Below are positions 52,218-61,045 of a stretch of 64,000 nt of DNA, piece after piece. Location of the stretch: assembly GCF_014694385.1 (NCBI RefSeq), contig NZ_JAAOCA010000014.1:62001-126000 (forward strand), in the 5' to 3' direction. The translations under genes were made by a program, and so were the position numbers. The DNA comes from Pseudomonas typographi. Lineage in GTDB: Bacteria; Pseudomonadota; Gammaproteobacteria; Pseudomonadales; Pseudomonadaceae. The notes under the pieces were generated by a model that ran no database searches, was not told the DNA's origin, and saw nothing but the letters and a program-made list of their open reading frames with translations. Positions within the stretch are counted from its first letter, which is position 1. Each line of letters begins with the position of its first letter.

Positions 52218-52901
52218 ATGACACGTGTACTGACCATCGAAGACGATGCCGTGACGGCGAAAGAAATCGTCGCCGAACTGACGAACCACGGCCTGGAGGT
52301 AGATTGGGTCGACAACGGCCGCGAGGGCCTGGTCAAAGCGGTCAGTGGCGATTATGACGTGATCACCCTCGACCGCATGCTACCGGAGCTCGATGGCTTG
52401 GCCATCGTAACCACCCTGCGCACCATCGGCGTGTCCACCCCGGTGCTGATGATCAGCGCGCTGTCGGACGTAGACGAGCGTGTGCGCGGCCTGCGCGCCG
52501 GCGGTGACGATTACCTGACCAAACCCTTTGCCTCCGACGAGATGGCTGCGCGGGTGGAGGTGCTGCTGCGCCGCAAACAAGCGGTCAGCACGGCAGACAA
52601 CACGCTGCGGGTAGCGGACCTTGAGTTGCACCTGATCACCCGTGAAGCGCGCCGTGGCGAGCAGCAACTGAACCTGCTGCCTACCGAGTTCAAGCTGTTG
52701 GAATTTCTGATGCGTAATGCCGGGCAAATCCTCACCCGTATGATGATTTTCGAGGAGGTCTGGGGCTATCACTTCGATCCGGGGACCAACCTGATCGACG
52801 TGCACATTGGCCGGCTGCGCAAAAAAATCGACCCGGCGGGCCTGCCCCCGCTGATCAAGACCGTGCGGGGCTCGGGCTATGTCATTGCCGAACCCCTCTA
52901 A
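52218..52901 (+). CDS. OmpR-family response regulator
   Basis: 227 residues. Receiver with the acidic pair in LTIEDDAV, phospho-Asp in VITLDRMLPELDG, Ser/Thr in LMISALSD and Lys in YLTKPFAS. DNA-binding winged helix with LTRMMIFEEVWGYHFDPGTNLIDVHIGRLRKKID. First gene of a three-gene unit, overlapping the kinase by 23 bp. ATG 52218 is chosen. Confidence 0.92.
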   Translation: MTRVLTIEDDAVTAKEIVAELTNHGLEVDWVDNGREGLVKAVSGDYDVITLDRMLPELDGLAIVTTLRTIGVSTPVLMISALSDVDERVRGLRAGGDDYLTKPFASDEMAARVEVLLRRKQAVSTADNTLRVADLELHLITREARRGEQQLNLLPTEFKLLEFLMRNAGQILTRMMIFEEVWGYHFDPGTNLIDVHIGRLRKKIDPAGLPPLIKTVRGSGYVIAEPL

Positions 52902-54276
52902 GGGTTGGCGATCCTCCAGCAGCCGCTTGCTGGCGCTGTACAGTTTCCTCTTTGTGGCCTGGAGCAGCATCCTGCTCGGGGTGTTGTATTTCGAAGTCTC
53001 CGACTACCTCAACAGCCTCGCCCGGCAGTCACTGATGCAGCGCCAGCATTTGTTCTCGCGCTTTGCTGGCCGCGACCTGGAAGACGCCCTGGCAGCCAGC
53101 GAGGCCTTCGATGATCGCGCCTTCGATGCCTGGGGGCTGTTCGACGACCAGCTCTACCCGCTGGGCGGCGAGCTCAAGCGCATTCCGCGGGGCTTGGCGC
53201 TGGACGGCAATATCTACGAGATGGACGACTGCATCGACACCAACGACCCAAAGCTGCCCCAAGACAGCTGCGCGGCGGTGGCCATGCCCACCCGCGACGG
53301 GCGCTGGTTGGTGCTGGTGCGTGACAACGGCTCGCTGTTTCAGGTCACCCATATCATCCTGCGCGCCTTGTTGTGGGGGGTGTCGTTGACGATCCTGCCC
53401 GGCGCAGCGGGCTGGCACTTGCTGCGGCGACGGCCGCTGCAGCGGATTCGGCAAATCCAGGCCAGCGCCGAAGCGATCATGGCCGGCGACCTGGCCAAGC
53501 GCTTACCGCTGTCGAACCGGCGCGATGAACTGGACATGCTGGCGGTGATCGTCAATGCCATGCTCGATCGCATAGAGCGCCTGATGATGGAGGTCAAGGG
53601 CGTGTGCGACAACATTGCCCACGACCTGCGTACCCCGCTGACCCGTCTGCGCGCGCAACTGTACCGGATCAAACAGCAAGCCGCTGCCGATTCTGCCCAT
53701 GCCTTGCAACTGGACCAGGTAATCGCCGAAACCGACACCCTGATGGCACGCTTTCGCGGCCTGCTGCGAATCTCCGAGCTCGAAGACCAGCAACGCCGCT
53801 CCGGCTTCGTGCTGCTCGACCCCCTGCCATTGCTGCATGAGCTGCATGACTTCTACCTGCCGCTGGCCGAGGAAGGCGAGGTGCAACTGCGCTTGGAGGT
53901 GCCCGAGGCATTGCCCAGCATCCACTGCGACCGGGCCTTGATGTTCGAAGCGATAGGCAACCTGCTGAGCAACTCGATCAAGTTCACCCCGGCCGGTGGC
54001 CAGGTGCTGCTGCGCGCACGCATCGAACAAGGCGCGCCGGTGATCGAGGTGGAAGACTCCGGCCCCGGCATTGCCGAGCAAGAACGCAAGGCGATCTTCC
54101 AGCGCTTTTACCGCAGCGACGAAAGCGGCGGCCAGGGCGGCTTCGGCCTGGGACTGTCGATCGTTGCCGCTATCGTTAACCTGCACGGCTTCACCCTGGA
54201 GGTCGGCAACAGCAGCCTGGGCGGCGCCAGCCTGGGCCTGCACTGCCGCCCCGGCACGAACCTGGTGGTGTCATGA
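52879..54276 (+). CDS. Sensor histidine kinase
   Basis: 465-residue inner-membrane kinase. Two membrane helices (LLALYSFLFVAWSSILLGVL and ILRALLWGVSLTILPGAAGW) flank a periplasmic sensor of about 130 residues. HAMP, then H-box NIAHDLRTPLTRLRAQL, N-box NLLSNSIKFTP and G-boxes DSGPGIAE and GGFGLGLSIV. Overlaps the upstream regulator by 23 bp and the downstream degenerate regulator by 4 bp, so it is strongly coupled to both. Confidence 0.92.
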   Translation: MSLPNPSKGWRSSSSRLLALYSFLFVAWSSILLGVLYFEVSDYLNSLARQSLMQRQHLFSRFAGRDLEDALAASEAFDDRAFDAWGLFDDQLYPLGGELKRIPRGLALDGNIYEMDDCIDTNDPKLPQDSCAAVAMPTRDGRWLVLVRDNGSLFQVTHIILRALLWGVSLTILPGAAGWHLLRRRPLQRIRQIQASAEAIMAGDLAKRLPLSNRRDELDMLAVIVNAMLDRIERLMMEVKGVCDNIAHDLRTPLTRLRAQLYRIKQQAAADSAHALQLDQVIAETDTLMARFRGLLRISELEDQQRRSGFVLLDPLPLLHELHDFYLPLAEEGEVQLRLEVPEALPSIHCDRALMFEAIGNLLSNSIKFTPAGGQVLLRARIEQGAPVIEVEDSGPGIAEQERKAIFQRFYRSDESGGQGGFGLGLSIVAAIVNLHGFTLEVGNSSLGGASLGLHCRPGTNLVVS

Positions 54277-54935
54277 ACGTTCTGTACCTTGCACAAGCCG
54301 TTGACCCGGCGCTGGCCCAAGCCCTGGAGCACTACGGCATGGCACTGCACGCCGCGCCGCCGGACCCACGCGCGCCCTTGCTCGGCGGCCAATATGATTT
54401 CATTCTGCTCGACCTGGCCGCACCCGCGCCACGGCTGCTGCGCCAGTGCGTGCGGCAGCGTGGCCAGGCCGCTGTGCTGGTATTGCTTAGCGAGGGCGAC
54501 CACGCCGCGCGGATCCAGGCGCTCAAGCAGGGTGCCGACGTGTGCCTGTCACGGCCGTTCAGCCATGAAGAACTGCATGCACGCATGCAAGCACTGCTGC
54601 GCCACTTCCCTGCCCCCCCAGCGGCCGAGCCAGGCAATGGCCTATGGCTGTCGAACAATCGCCTGCTACTGGGCCGCGGCCCGCGCCAGCAGAGTGTAAC
54701 CGTGACCGAACAGCGCCTGCTGGCATTGCTGGCGGTACAACCGGGCGCGATCAGCCGCCAGGCCATCGAAAAGCACTTGTGGGGTGACGGCGGCGCGCAC
54801 CGTGGGCCGCTGATCGAACGGCACATCTGCAACCTGCGGCGCAAGCTCTCGGACCTCGGCGCCCCGTTCGCCCTGCAAACCCTGCGCGGGTATGGGTATT
54901 GCCTAAGCGAAGGGCTGCGCGTGCGAACCGACTAA
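54273..54935 (+). CDS. Response regulator-like protein with degenerate receiver
   Basis: 220 residues. The C-terminal winged helix is intact (RHICNLRRKLSDL, LQTLRGYGYCL). The receiver keeps the phospho-acceptor position (Asp47 in FILLDLAA), but the N-terminal acidic pair is replaced by Ala-Gln (LYLAQAVD) and the conserved Lys by Arg94 (CLSRPFS). Phosphorylation is therefore doubtful. Overlaps the kinase by 4 bp; the last 4 bp overlap the convergent MocR gene. Confidence 0.85.
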   Translation: MNVLYLAQAVDPALAQALEHYGMALHAAPPDPRAPLLGGQYDFILLDLAAPAPRLLRQCVRQRGQAAVLVLLSEGDHAARIQALKQGADVCLSRPFSHEELHARMQALLRHFPAPPAAEPGNGLWLSNNRLLLGRGPRQQSVTVTEQRLLALLAVQPGAISRQAIEKHLWGDGGAHRGPLIERHICNLRRKLSDLGAPFALQTLRGYGYCLSEGLRVRTD

Positions 54936-56332
54936 AATGCAAACACTTGTGCGGCCTTCGCCACCTCCAAATGCGCAACGTTGATGCGCATCCAGGGGCT
55001 GGGCTGGTCTTGGCAACTGAACAACACACCCGGTGCGAGCAGAATGTTCTGGGCGAATGCTGCATTAACCTGGCTATCGCCCGGCAGCCAACGCGGGTGC
55101 CGAACCCACAGGAACAACCCCTCGTGGGCCGGGAAAAACAGCTCCCAGCCCCATTGCACAAATGCCGCCTGGGCGTGTGCCTGCGCCGTTTGCAAGCGCC
55201 GCCGCAGCCGCCCCAAATGGCGGTCGTAGGTGCCGTCGGCGAGAATCGCCCCCAACACCCGCTCGCACAGCCCCGGCACCGACACGCAGGTCATCAGCTT
55301 GAGGTCTGCCAATTCAGCGATCAGCCCGGCCGGCGCGGCGATATAACCGACCCGCAGGTTCGCCGACAGCGACTTGGAGAAACTGCCGACGTAGACCACA
55401 CGGCGCAGCCCATCGAGGCTGAGCAAGGGGCTTGAAAGGTCTACGCTGAAATCGCCGTACACGTCGTCTTCGACGATCAGCAGGTCGTGCTGGTGAGCCA
55501 ACTGCAAAAGGCCGAACGCATTTTGCGGGCTCACCGAGGTGCCGGTGGGGTTGTGCAAGCGCGAATTAACGAACATCGCCCGCGCCGGGCGGGCCCTGAG
55601 CACGCTACCCAGTTGCTCCAGGTCTGGGCCATCGGCCCGGCGGGCGATGCCAATCACCTGCGCCCCGCGCAGGCGCAGCAGTTGTACCAGGTTGCTGTTG
55701 CAGGGGTCGTCGACCAGCACCCGGTCACCGGGGGCCACGCAGTGGCGTATCAGCAGGTCCAGCGCCTGGGTGGCACCCAAGGTGGTCAGCAATTGCTCGG
55801 CCGCCAGTGGCGCCTTCAATTGTTGCGCCAGGCGCGCGGCCAACGCCTGGCGCAGCGGCAAGTGCCCAGCCGGGTCACCATACTCCACCAGCGAACTGTG
55901 CGCACAATTGGCCGTGCGCCGCACCACCCGCGCCAGGCTCGCGGTATCCCGCCAACTGGGCGGTAACCAGCCGCAGCCGAGCTTCATGCAGTGATCGTTA
56001 CCGTGAAACAGCCGCCAGAACGCCTTGAGCTGATGGGGGTCGCTGGTGCGGATCCAGCCCGGCGCCGCCGGCGCCACGGGGGCGGCCTGGGGCTGCACGA
56101 AATAGCCTCTTCCAGCCTGCGCATCGATCAAGCCGCACGCTTGCAGCCGTTCATAGGCATTGACCACCGTGTGAAAACTCACGCCGCGCTCGGCCACGGT
56201 GCGCCGAATGGAGGGCAAACGCTGCCCGGGTTTAAGTTGCCCCTGTTCGATGGCCTCACGCAGCGAAGCCAGCAGTTTCTCCGGGGGCGACAGCGCACTG
56301 TGCCCCTGGAGGAAGTCCGTTTCCTCGTGCAT
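54932..56332 (-). CDS. MocR-type PLP-dependent transcriptional regulator
   Basis: 466 residues: GntR-like winged helix (LPSIRRTVAERGVSFHTVVNAYERLQACG) and a class I aminotransferase-like domain with LVEYGDPAGHLPLRQALA, NPTGTSVSPQNAFGL and the PLP-binding Lys in YVGSFSKSLSANLRVGYI. ATG 56332 is preferred for its GGGAGCTGGG upstream. MocR proteins bind PLP or amino-acid derivatives and control nearby genes. It is divergent from the radical SAM operon, 225 bp apart, so it is the likely regulator. Confidence 0.93.
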   Translation of the reverse strand: MHEETDFLQGHSALSPPEKLLASLREAIEQGQLKPGQRLPSIRRTVAERGVSFHTVVNAYERLQACGLIDAQAGRGYFVQPQAAPVAPAAPGWIRTSDPHQLKAFWRLFHGNDHCMKLGCGWLPPSWRDTASLARVVRRTANCAHSSLVEYGDPAGHLPLRQALAARLAQQLKAPLAAEQLLTTLGATQALDLLIRHCVAPGDRVLVDDPCNSNLVQLLRLRGAQVIGIARRADGPDLEQLGSVLRARPARAMFVNSRLHNPTGTSVSPQNAFGLLQLAHQHDLLIVEDDVYGDFSVDLSSPLLSLDGLRRVVYVGSFSKSLSANLRVGYIAAPAGLIAELADLKLMTCVSVPGLCERVLGAILADGTYDRHLGRLRRRLQTAQAHAQAAFVQWGWELFFPAHEGLFLWVRHPRWLPGDSQVNAAFAQNILLAPGVLFSCQDQPSPWMRINVAHLEVAKAAQVFAF

Positions 56333-56394
56333 CCCAGCTCCCATGGCCGAGCCAAATACTTGATGGGGGCCTTTTTAACAAGCGCCCGGCCCCT

Positions 56395-56425
56395 TTGGCA
56401 AACGGCGTATGCCGTTAGGTAAAAC
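56395..56425 (+). promoter_or_regulatory. Candidate promoter and palindromic operator between the MocR and radical SAM genes
   Basis: AACGGC and GCCGTT flank GTAT (56401-56416), a 16-bp palindrome. A -35-like TTGGCA (56395-56400) lies directly before it and a -10-like TAAAAC (56420-56425) after it, with 19-bp spacing. This would suit a repressor blocking polymerase. Promoter assignment is speculative. Confidence 0.35.
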
Positions 56426-56557
56426 ACGCCGAACAGTTAGTGCCTGAAGCACGCGACTGTCAGGGCGCTGTGCTGGCGTGGCGCTTACTATCGGCAGCAA
56501 CCGAGGTGGCTGGCCCTTAGCCCGGCAGCCCGACCGACACGAACCCAGGATGCCCAG

Positions 56558-57712
56558 ATGTCTGTTCCAACCTCCGCTGCACAGGCCGCTGCCAACCGGC
56601 AGGACTGGAAATGGCAACAGCGCAACACCCTCGATACCCCGCACGCGCTGGCGACCCGCTTCCCAGGCTTGGCTACCAGCGCGCAGTTCGGCAACCTGGC
56701 GCAGAACCTCGGTACACGTAAGCTAGGCCTCACACCCTACCTGGCCGGCCTGATCCGCACCGACGCACGAGGCTGCCCGCTGCCCGACGACCCTATCTGG
56801 TTGCAGGTCGTTCCCGTGGGCCCCGGCGAAGGCGACGCCGCCTTCGCCTACGACGGCCAGGCCGAGAACTGGGAACTGGCCGAGGAAATGGTCACGCCCA
56901 TTTGCCAGCACAAATACGACAACCGCGTGATCCTACGTTGCGCCAACGTATGCCATGCGTATTGCCAGTTCTGTTACGAAGCCCTGCGCACGCTTGAGAC
57001 GGTGTCGGCCAAGCCCGGGTTGAAAAAAAGCGAATGGCGGCAAACCTTGGACTACATCGGCACGCACCCGCAGGTTGAGGAAGTCATCCTCAGTGGCGGC
57101 GAGCCGCTGATGTTATCGGACACCCGCCTGGGCGAGTTGCTCGGGTCGCTGCGCCAAGTACGCGCCTCCCTGTTGCTGCGGCTGCATACCCGGGCATTGA
57201 GCTTCAACCCGTTTCGTATCACCGACGAACTGGTCCAACTGCTGGCCAGCGGTGGCGTGCATGCGGTGGGCCTGCACATCGCCCACCCACGGGAAATCAC
57301 CGAGCAGTTCTGCGACGCGGTCGCGCGCCTGCAATCGAAGGTCGCGCTGCTGTTCGCCAATATCCCGCTGTTGGCGGGCATAAACGACGACTACGAGTGC
57401 ATGAAAGCCCTGTGCATGCGCCTTTATGGCCTGGGTGTACTGCCGCACTACCTCTACCAGTTCATGCCGTTCTCTCCCGGCGCCCAGCGCTACCGCACGC
57501 CGATCAGCACCGGCGTTGCCATCGTTTCCCGGATGAAGCGCAGGCTCTCAAACTTGGCAGTGCCCGAGTACGTGGTACCCCACCGCAACGGAAAATTCAG
57601 CGTGCCGCTTGGCCTTAACCAGCCGGCTACGCAACTCACCCACGACGCCGAAGGTAACGAAACATTGGTGTTCACCAATTGGCAGGGGCGGCCTTGTGTG
57701 TACCCCGAATAA
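56558..57712 (+). CDS. Radical SAM aminomutase-like protein (lysine 2,3-aminomutase family)
   Basis: 384 residues. [4Fe-4S] cysteines sit in CHAYCQFCYE (Cys132, Cys136, Cys139; Cys128 precedes). SAM-site segment EVILSGGEPLMLSD, then LLLRLHTRALSFNP and HIAHPREITE, matching lysine 2,3-aminomutase. The PLP lysine is likely in VPHRNGKFSVPLG. Residues binding the lysine side chain differ: the GIND Asp is kept, but the second Asp (YQCDLSLG in the clostridial enzyme) is replaced in YQFMPFSPG. Substrate is therefore probably not lysine. First gene of a five-gene operon. Confidence 0.88.
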   Translation: MSVPTSAAQAAANRQDWKWQQRNTLDTPHALATRFPGLATSAQFGNLAQNLGTRKLGLTPYLAGLIRTDARGCPLPDDPIWLQVVPVGPGEGDAAFAYDGQAENWELAEEMVTPICQHKYDNRVILRCANVCHAYCQFCYEALRTLETVSAKPGLKKSEWRQTLDYIGTHPQVEEVILSGGEPLMLSDTRLGELLGSLRQVRASLLLRLHTRALSFNPFRITDELVQLLASGGVHAVGLHIAHPREITEQFCDAVARLQSKVALLFANIPLLAGINDDYECMKALCMRLYGLGVLPHYLYQFMPFSPGAQRYRTPISTGVAIVSRMKRRLSNLAVPEYVVPHRNGKFSVPLGLNQPATQLTHDAEGNETLVFTNWQGRPCVYPE

Positions 57713-57736
57713 GCTGCGTACCCTGAGGGCACTGCC

Positions 57737-58708
57737 GTGAACGTTATCATCCTGGATTCGCGCCGCCACAGTTATGTGCAATCGCCAGACTTCGAACGCC
57801 GGGTAATGGGGGCCGAGGCCGACGTGACCCTGTACCACGTCGACGATGCTGGGCAACTGCCACAACACGCCTTCGATTGCGACGGCATCCTGTCATGGCA
57901 CCTGGTGCCGCTACCTGCCCAGGCACTACAGCGTTTCAGCCGTTGCCGCGCCATCGTTCGCGCCGCGGTCGGCTACGACAACATCGACCTGCCCCGTGCC
58001 CGGCAGCAGGGTATCCAAGTGGCCAACGTGCCCGACTACGGCACCGAAGAGGTGGCCGACCATACGCTGGCCCTGGCCCTGGCATTGATACGCAAGCTCG
58101 GTGCCTGTGACCGCGCGGTGCGGGCCGGCAATTGGGACTGGCGGGCCGTGGGCACCGTGCCACGCCTGCGCGACCTGTTCGTGGGGCTGGTGGGCCTGGG
58201 CCGCATCGGCTCGGCCGTGGCGCTGCGCTTCAAGGCGTTGGGCTGCCGGGTAGGGTTCTACGACCCGTTGCGGCCCAGCGGCTGGGAAAAAGCACTGGGC
58301 ATCGAACGCTTCGAGCACCTCAGCGCACTGCTGGCCGCCAGCCAATTGGTGTCGCTGCACGCGCCGTTGAACAGCGCCACCCGGCACCTGCTGGGCCACG
58401 AAGAATTGCAGCGCATGCAGGGCAAATGGTTGGTCAACACTGCCCGTGGCGGCCTGGTCGATACCCAAGCGCTGGCCGCCGCGGTGGCGGGCGGCACCCT
58501 CGCCGGCGCGGCCTTGGACGTGCTTGAAACGGAAACCGAAGCGCCGCCCACCGCGCTGCTGTGCGACCGCGTGATCTGGTCGCCGCACATGGCGTTCTAT
58601 TCCCAGGCCGCCTTGGCCGAATTACGCACGAAAGCCGCGCTGTGCCTGCAACAGTTGCTGCGCCACGGTACCCATCGCAGCCTCATTTCGCCGCAGGAGG
58701 GTGCGTGA
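57737..58708 (+). CDS. D-2-hydroxyacid dehydrogenase (CtBP/PGDH-like)
   Basis: 323 residues. Substrate loop VRAAVGYDNIDLP, cofactor motif VGLVGLGRIGSAVALRF near residue 154, catalytic Arg in VNTARGGLVD, Glu in LETETEAPPT, and His in IWSPHMAFYS. GTG start 24 bp after the radical SAM gene. It would interconvert a 2-keto and 2-hydroxy acid. Its 3' end overlaps the aminotransferase start by 4 bp. Confidence 0.9.
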   Translation: MNVIILDSRRHSYVQSPDFERRVMGAEADVTLYHVDDAGQLPQHAFDCDGILSWHLVPLPAQALQRFSRCRAIVRAAVGYDNIDLPRARQQGIQVANVPDYGTEEVADHTLALALALIRKLGACDRAVRAGNWDWRAVGTVPRLRDLFVGLVGLGRIGSAVALRFKALGCRVGFYDPLRPSGWEKALGIERFEHLSALLAASQLVSLHAPLNSATRHLLGHEELQRMQGKWLVNTARGGLVDTQALAAAVAGGTLAGAALDVLETETEAPPTALLCDRVIWSPHMAFYSQAALAELRTKAALCLQQLLRHGTHRSLISPQEGA

Positions 58709-59808
58709 AGCCAGTGCTAGCCGGGCCGCAACAGCGGTACGCCATCGACAACCCGTTCCCCGGCCTGCCCACGTTGGAAAGAACCCTTGGCCGGCAGATC
58801 AGCAGCCGGCTAAGCGGCAACGAAGCGCTACCGCGTTACCCGAACGCTTTGCTCGAGCACTATGGCCAGGCGTTTCTCGAGCGGTGCCGCCAATACCCCG
58901 ACCCCGCTGCCCTGGCCTTGCGCCAGGCCCTAGCCCGCGACCAGAGCCTGGCGCCGGAGCAACTGCTGGTCGATGCCGGTGCCGACAGCCTGATCGCCCT
59001 GATGCTGCGAACCTATGCAGGCCCCGGCGATACCGTGCTGTGCATGGAGGGTACCTACCCCACGTTCGACTACTTCGCCCGCGCCCAAGGCTTGGTGGTC
59101 AATACCCTGGCCTACGCCGGCCAGGGCCGCTCGCTGGCCATCGACCTTCAGGCACTGGCCAACGCAGCCGGGCGCCTTCGTCCAAAGGTGGTGTACCTGG
59201 CCAACCCCGATAACCCCACGGGGCGCTTTCATCCGCTCGAACGGGTGCGCGCCTTTAGCCTGGCGTTGCCCGAGGGCACACTACTGATACTCGATGAAGC
59301 CTACATTGGCTTTGCCGAGCACACGCCTGACCTTGGCCCCTGGCCCAACACCGTTCGGCTTCGCAGTTTCTCGAAAGCGTATGGCCTTGCCGGCCTGCGC
59401 GTAGGCTACGCGGTGGCGGCGCCCGAACTGCTGGCGCCGGCGCTGCGCGCCCGCATCCACTATGCGGTGAGCGGCGTGGCCCTGCATTTTGCCGAACACA
59501 TGCTGGGCGAGCACGAACACCTGGCTGCGTTGCGCCGGGAAACATGCCAACTGCGCCAGCATTTCGCCGACTTCGCCGCCCACCACGGGCTGCCTTGCCT
59601 GCCGTCCGCCACCAACTTCGTCGCCGTGCCATTGGCGCGCACCGAGGCCGTGGTTCAGTGGCACGCGCACTGGTTGCAACGTGGCGTGAGCGTGGCCTTG
59701 CCCGCACCCCTTGGGGCTTCGCAACTGCTGCGGCTGACCCTTCACCCCGACGTGTTCCAACCGGCTTTTCTCGACTCGCTTGTGCACTTGGCCAGAGAGG
59801 CAACATGA
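58705..59808 (+). CDS. PLP-dependent aminotransferase (HisC-like, class I/II)
   Basis: 367 residues. GTG start with CAGGAGG upstream, overlapping the previous stop. Fold-type-I signatures: DAGADSLIALMLRTYAGPGD, VVYLANPDNPTGR, LILDEAYIGFAE and LRSFSKAYGLAGLRVGYAVA with the Schiff-base Lys. Resembles histidinol-phosphate aminotransferases. It could supply amino or keto acids to the operon's product. Overlaps the ATP-grasp gene by 4 bp. Confidence 0.9.
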   Translation: MKPVLAGPQQRYAIDNPFPGLPTLERTLGRQISSRLSGNEALPRYPNALLEHYGQAFLERCRQYPDPAALALRQALARDQSLAPEQLLVDAGADSLIALMLRTYAGPGDTVLCMEGTYPTFDYFARAQGLVVNTLAYAGQGRSLAIDLQALANAAGRLRPKVVYLANPDNPTGRFHPLERVRAFSLALPEGTLLILDEAYIGFAEHTPDLGPWPNTVRLRSFSKAYGLAGLRVGYAVAAPELLAPALRARIHYAVSGVALHFAEHMLGEHEHLAALRRETCQLRQHFADFAAHHGLPCLPSATNFVAVPLARTEAVVQWHAHWLQRGVSVALPAPLGASQLLRLTLHPDVFQPAFLDSLVHLAREAT

Positions 59809-61040
59809 AAACGATCGTGATCATCGGTATCGGCAACGTGGCGCTCAAATACCTGGACCAGGCCCTGCACCGGCAGGGATATACCCCTATCGTGCTTGGC
59901 CGGCGCGCAGCGCTGTGCAAGGCGATGGCGCCCTACGTGAGCGGCCTGCAATGGTATGACGTAGACCCTGAAGACGAACGGGCCGTCTACGACGAAATTC
60001 GCCTGCACCCAGCGCGGTACGAGGCCGTTTCAGCGATTACCACGCTGTACGACGAGCGATTCCCGCAGGTGGTGCGGCTGGGGCAATGCTTCGGCTGGCA
60101 AACGCCACCACCGTGCTTAGCGCAACTGAGCGCAAAGCGCCAAGTCCAAGCCTGGGTGCCCGAATACAGCCCGCCGACGCTGAGCTTCCAAGCCGGTGAA
60201 ATCGACACGCTCGATCTCTCTGCGCTGGCGCAGTGGGGCAAGCAGGTGGTGGCCAAGCCGGCGCTGGCCTCCGGAGGCTTGGGGGCCGCCCACCTGCCCA
60301 CCCGGCATCTGCACACCCACCTGCGCACGCACTTGGCCGCCCTGCAGGGCGCGGCCGGAAACGAATGGTTGCTGCAACAAGCCTTGACGGGCCGCTTGCT
60401 CAGTTTCGAAGGCTACGTGGCCGATGGCGAGGTTCATGGGCTGGGCATTTCCAGCCGCTCGCGGCTTGGCCTGACCGAGGTCGCCAACCGTTACCCGGTG
60501 GGCGAGCATGTGCCGGAAGCGGTGCGCGACTTAGGGTGGGGCTGCATCCGGGCATTGGCGCAGCGCTCGGGGCTGCGCTTTGGCTATTTCCACTGCGAAT
60601 TCATCCAGGCCAACGGCCGCCCCTGGCTGATCGATGCCAATGCCGGGCGTATCGGCGGCGCAACCATGCTCGAACAAATCGCTTGCGCCCACGGTGTGAA
60701 CACCGCCGACCTGTTAGCCCACGTACTGCTGTTGCCGCTGCTCGGCAGTGCGGCGCCCTGCCCGCTCGATGCCGCCCCCGCCAGGGCGCCGGCCCCCACG
60801 CTGGGCATCTGGTATGGCAGCCCGGTGGTGGCCCGGCTGGAACAGCTCGATGTGCCCGCCCCGCAGTGCTGCCACACCCAGTTCGCCGTGGAAGGCCACA
60901 CCGTGCCCGCCATCGGCACCTCCGACCATGCCTGGGTTGGCCAACTCAGCGGCGATGCCGACACTGTATTGCAGACCATAAAAGGCATCACCCTGCTCAC
61001 CGACCAAGGCCGGCTCAAGCCAGCCTATAACCTGAGCTGA
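59805..61040 (+). CDS. ATP-grasp domain ligase
   Basis: 411 residues. N-terminal Rossmann-like segment (TIVIIGIGNVALKYLDQAL), central ATP-grasp with VVAKPALASGGLGAAHL (nucleotide Lys and glycine loop), and the metal-ligand segment FGYFHCEFIQANGRPWLIDANAGRIGG with Glu and Asn. Such ligases form amide bonds between amino acids or peptides via acyl phosphates. It has the ATG overlapping the aminotransferase stop by 4 bp. It is the likely condensing enzyme of the operon. Confidence 0.88.
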   Translation: MKTIVIIGIGNVALKYLDQALHRQGYTPIVLGRRAALCKAMAPYVSGLQWYDVDPEDERAVYDEIRLHPARYEAVSAITTLYDERFPQVVRLGQCFGWQTPPPCLAQLSAKRQVQAWVPEYSPPTLSFQAGEIDTLDLSALAQWGKQVVAKPALASGGLGAAHLPTRHLHTHLRTHLAALQGAAGNEWLLQQALTGRLLSFEGYVADGEVHGLGISSRSRLGLTEVANRYPVGEHVPEAVRDLGWGCIRALAQRSGLRFGYFHCEFIQANGRPWLIDANAGRIGGATMLEQIACAHGVNTADLLAHVLLLPLLGSAAPCPLDAAPARAPAPTLGIWYGSPVVARLEQLDVPAPQCCHTQFAVEGHTVPAIGTSDHAWVGQLSGDADTVLQTIKGITLLTDQGRLKPAYNLS

Positions 61041-61045
61041 CCGAC

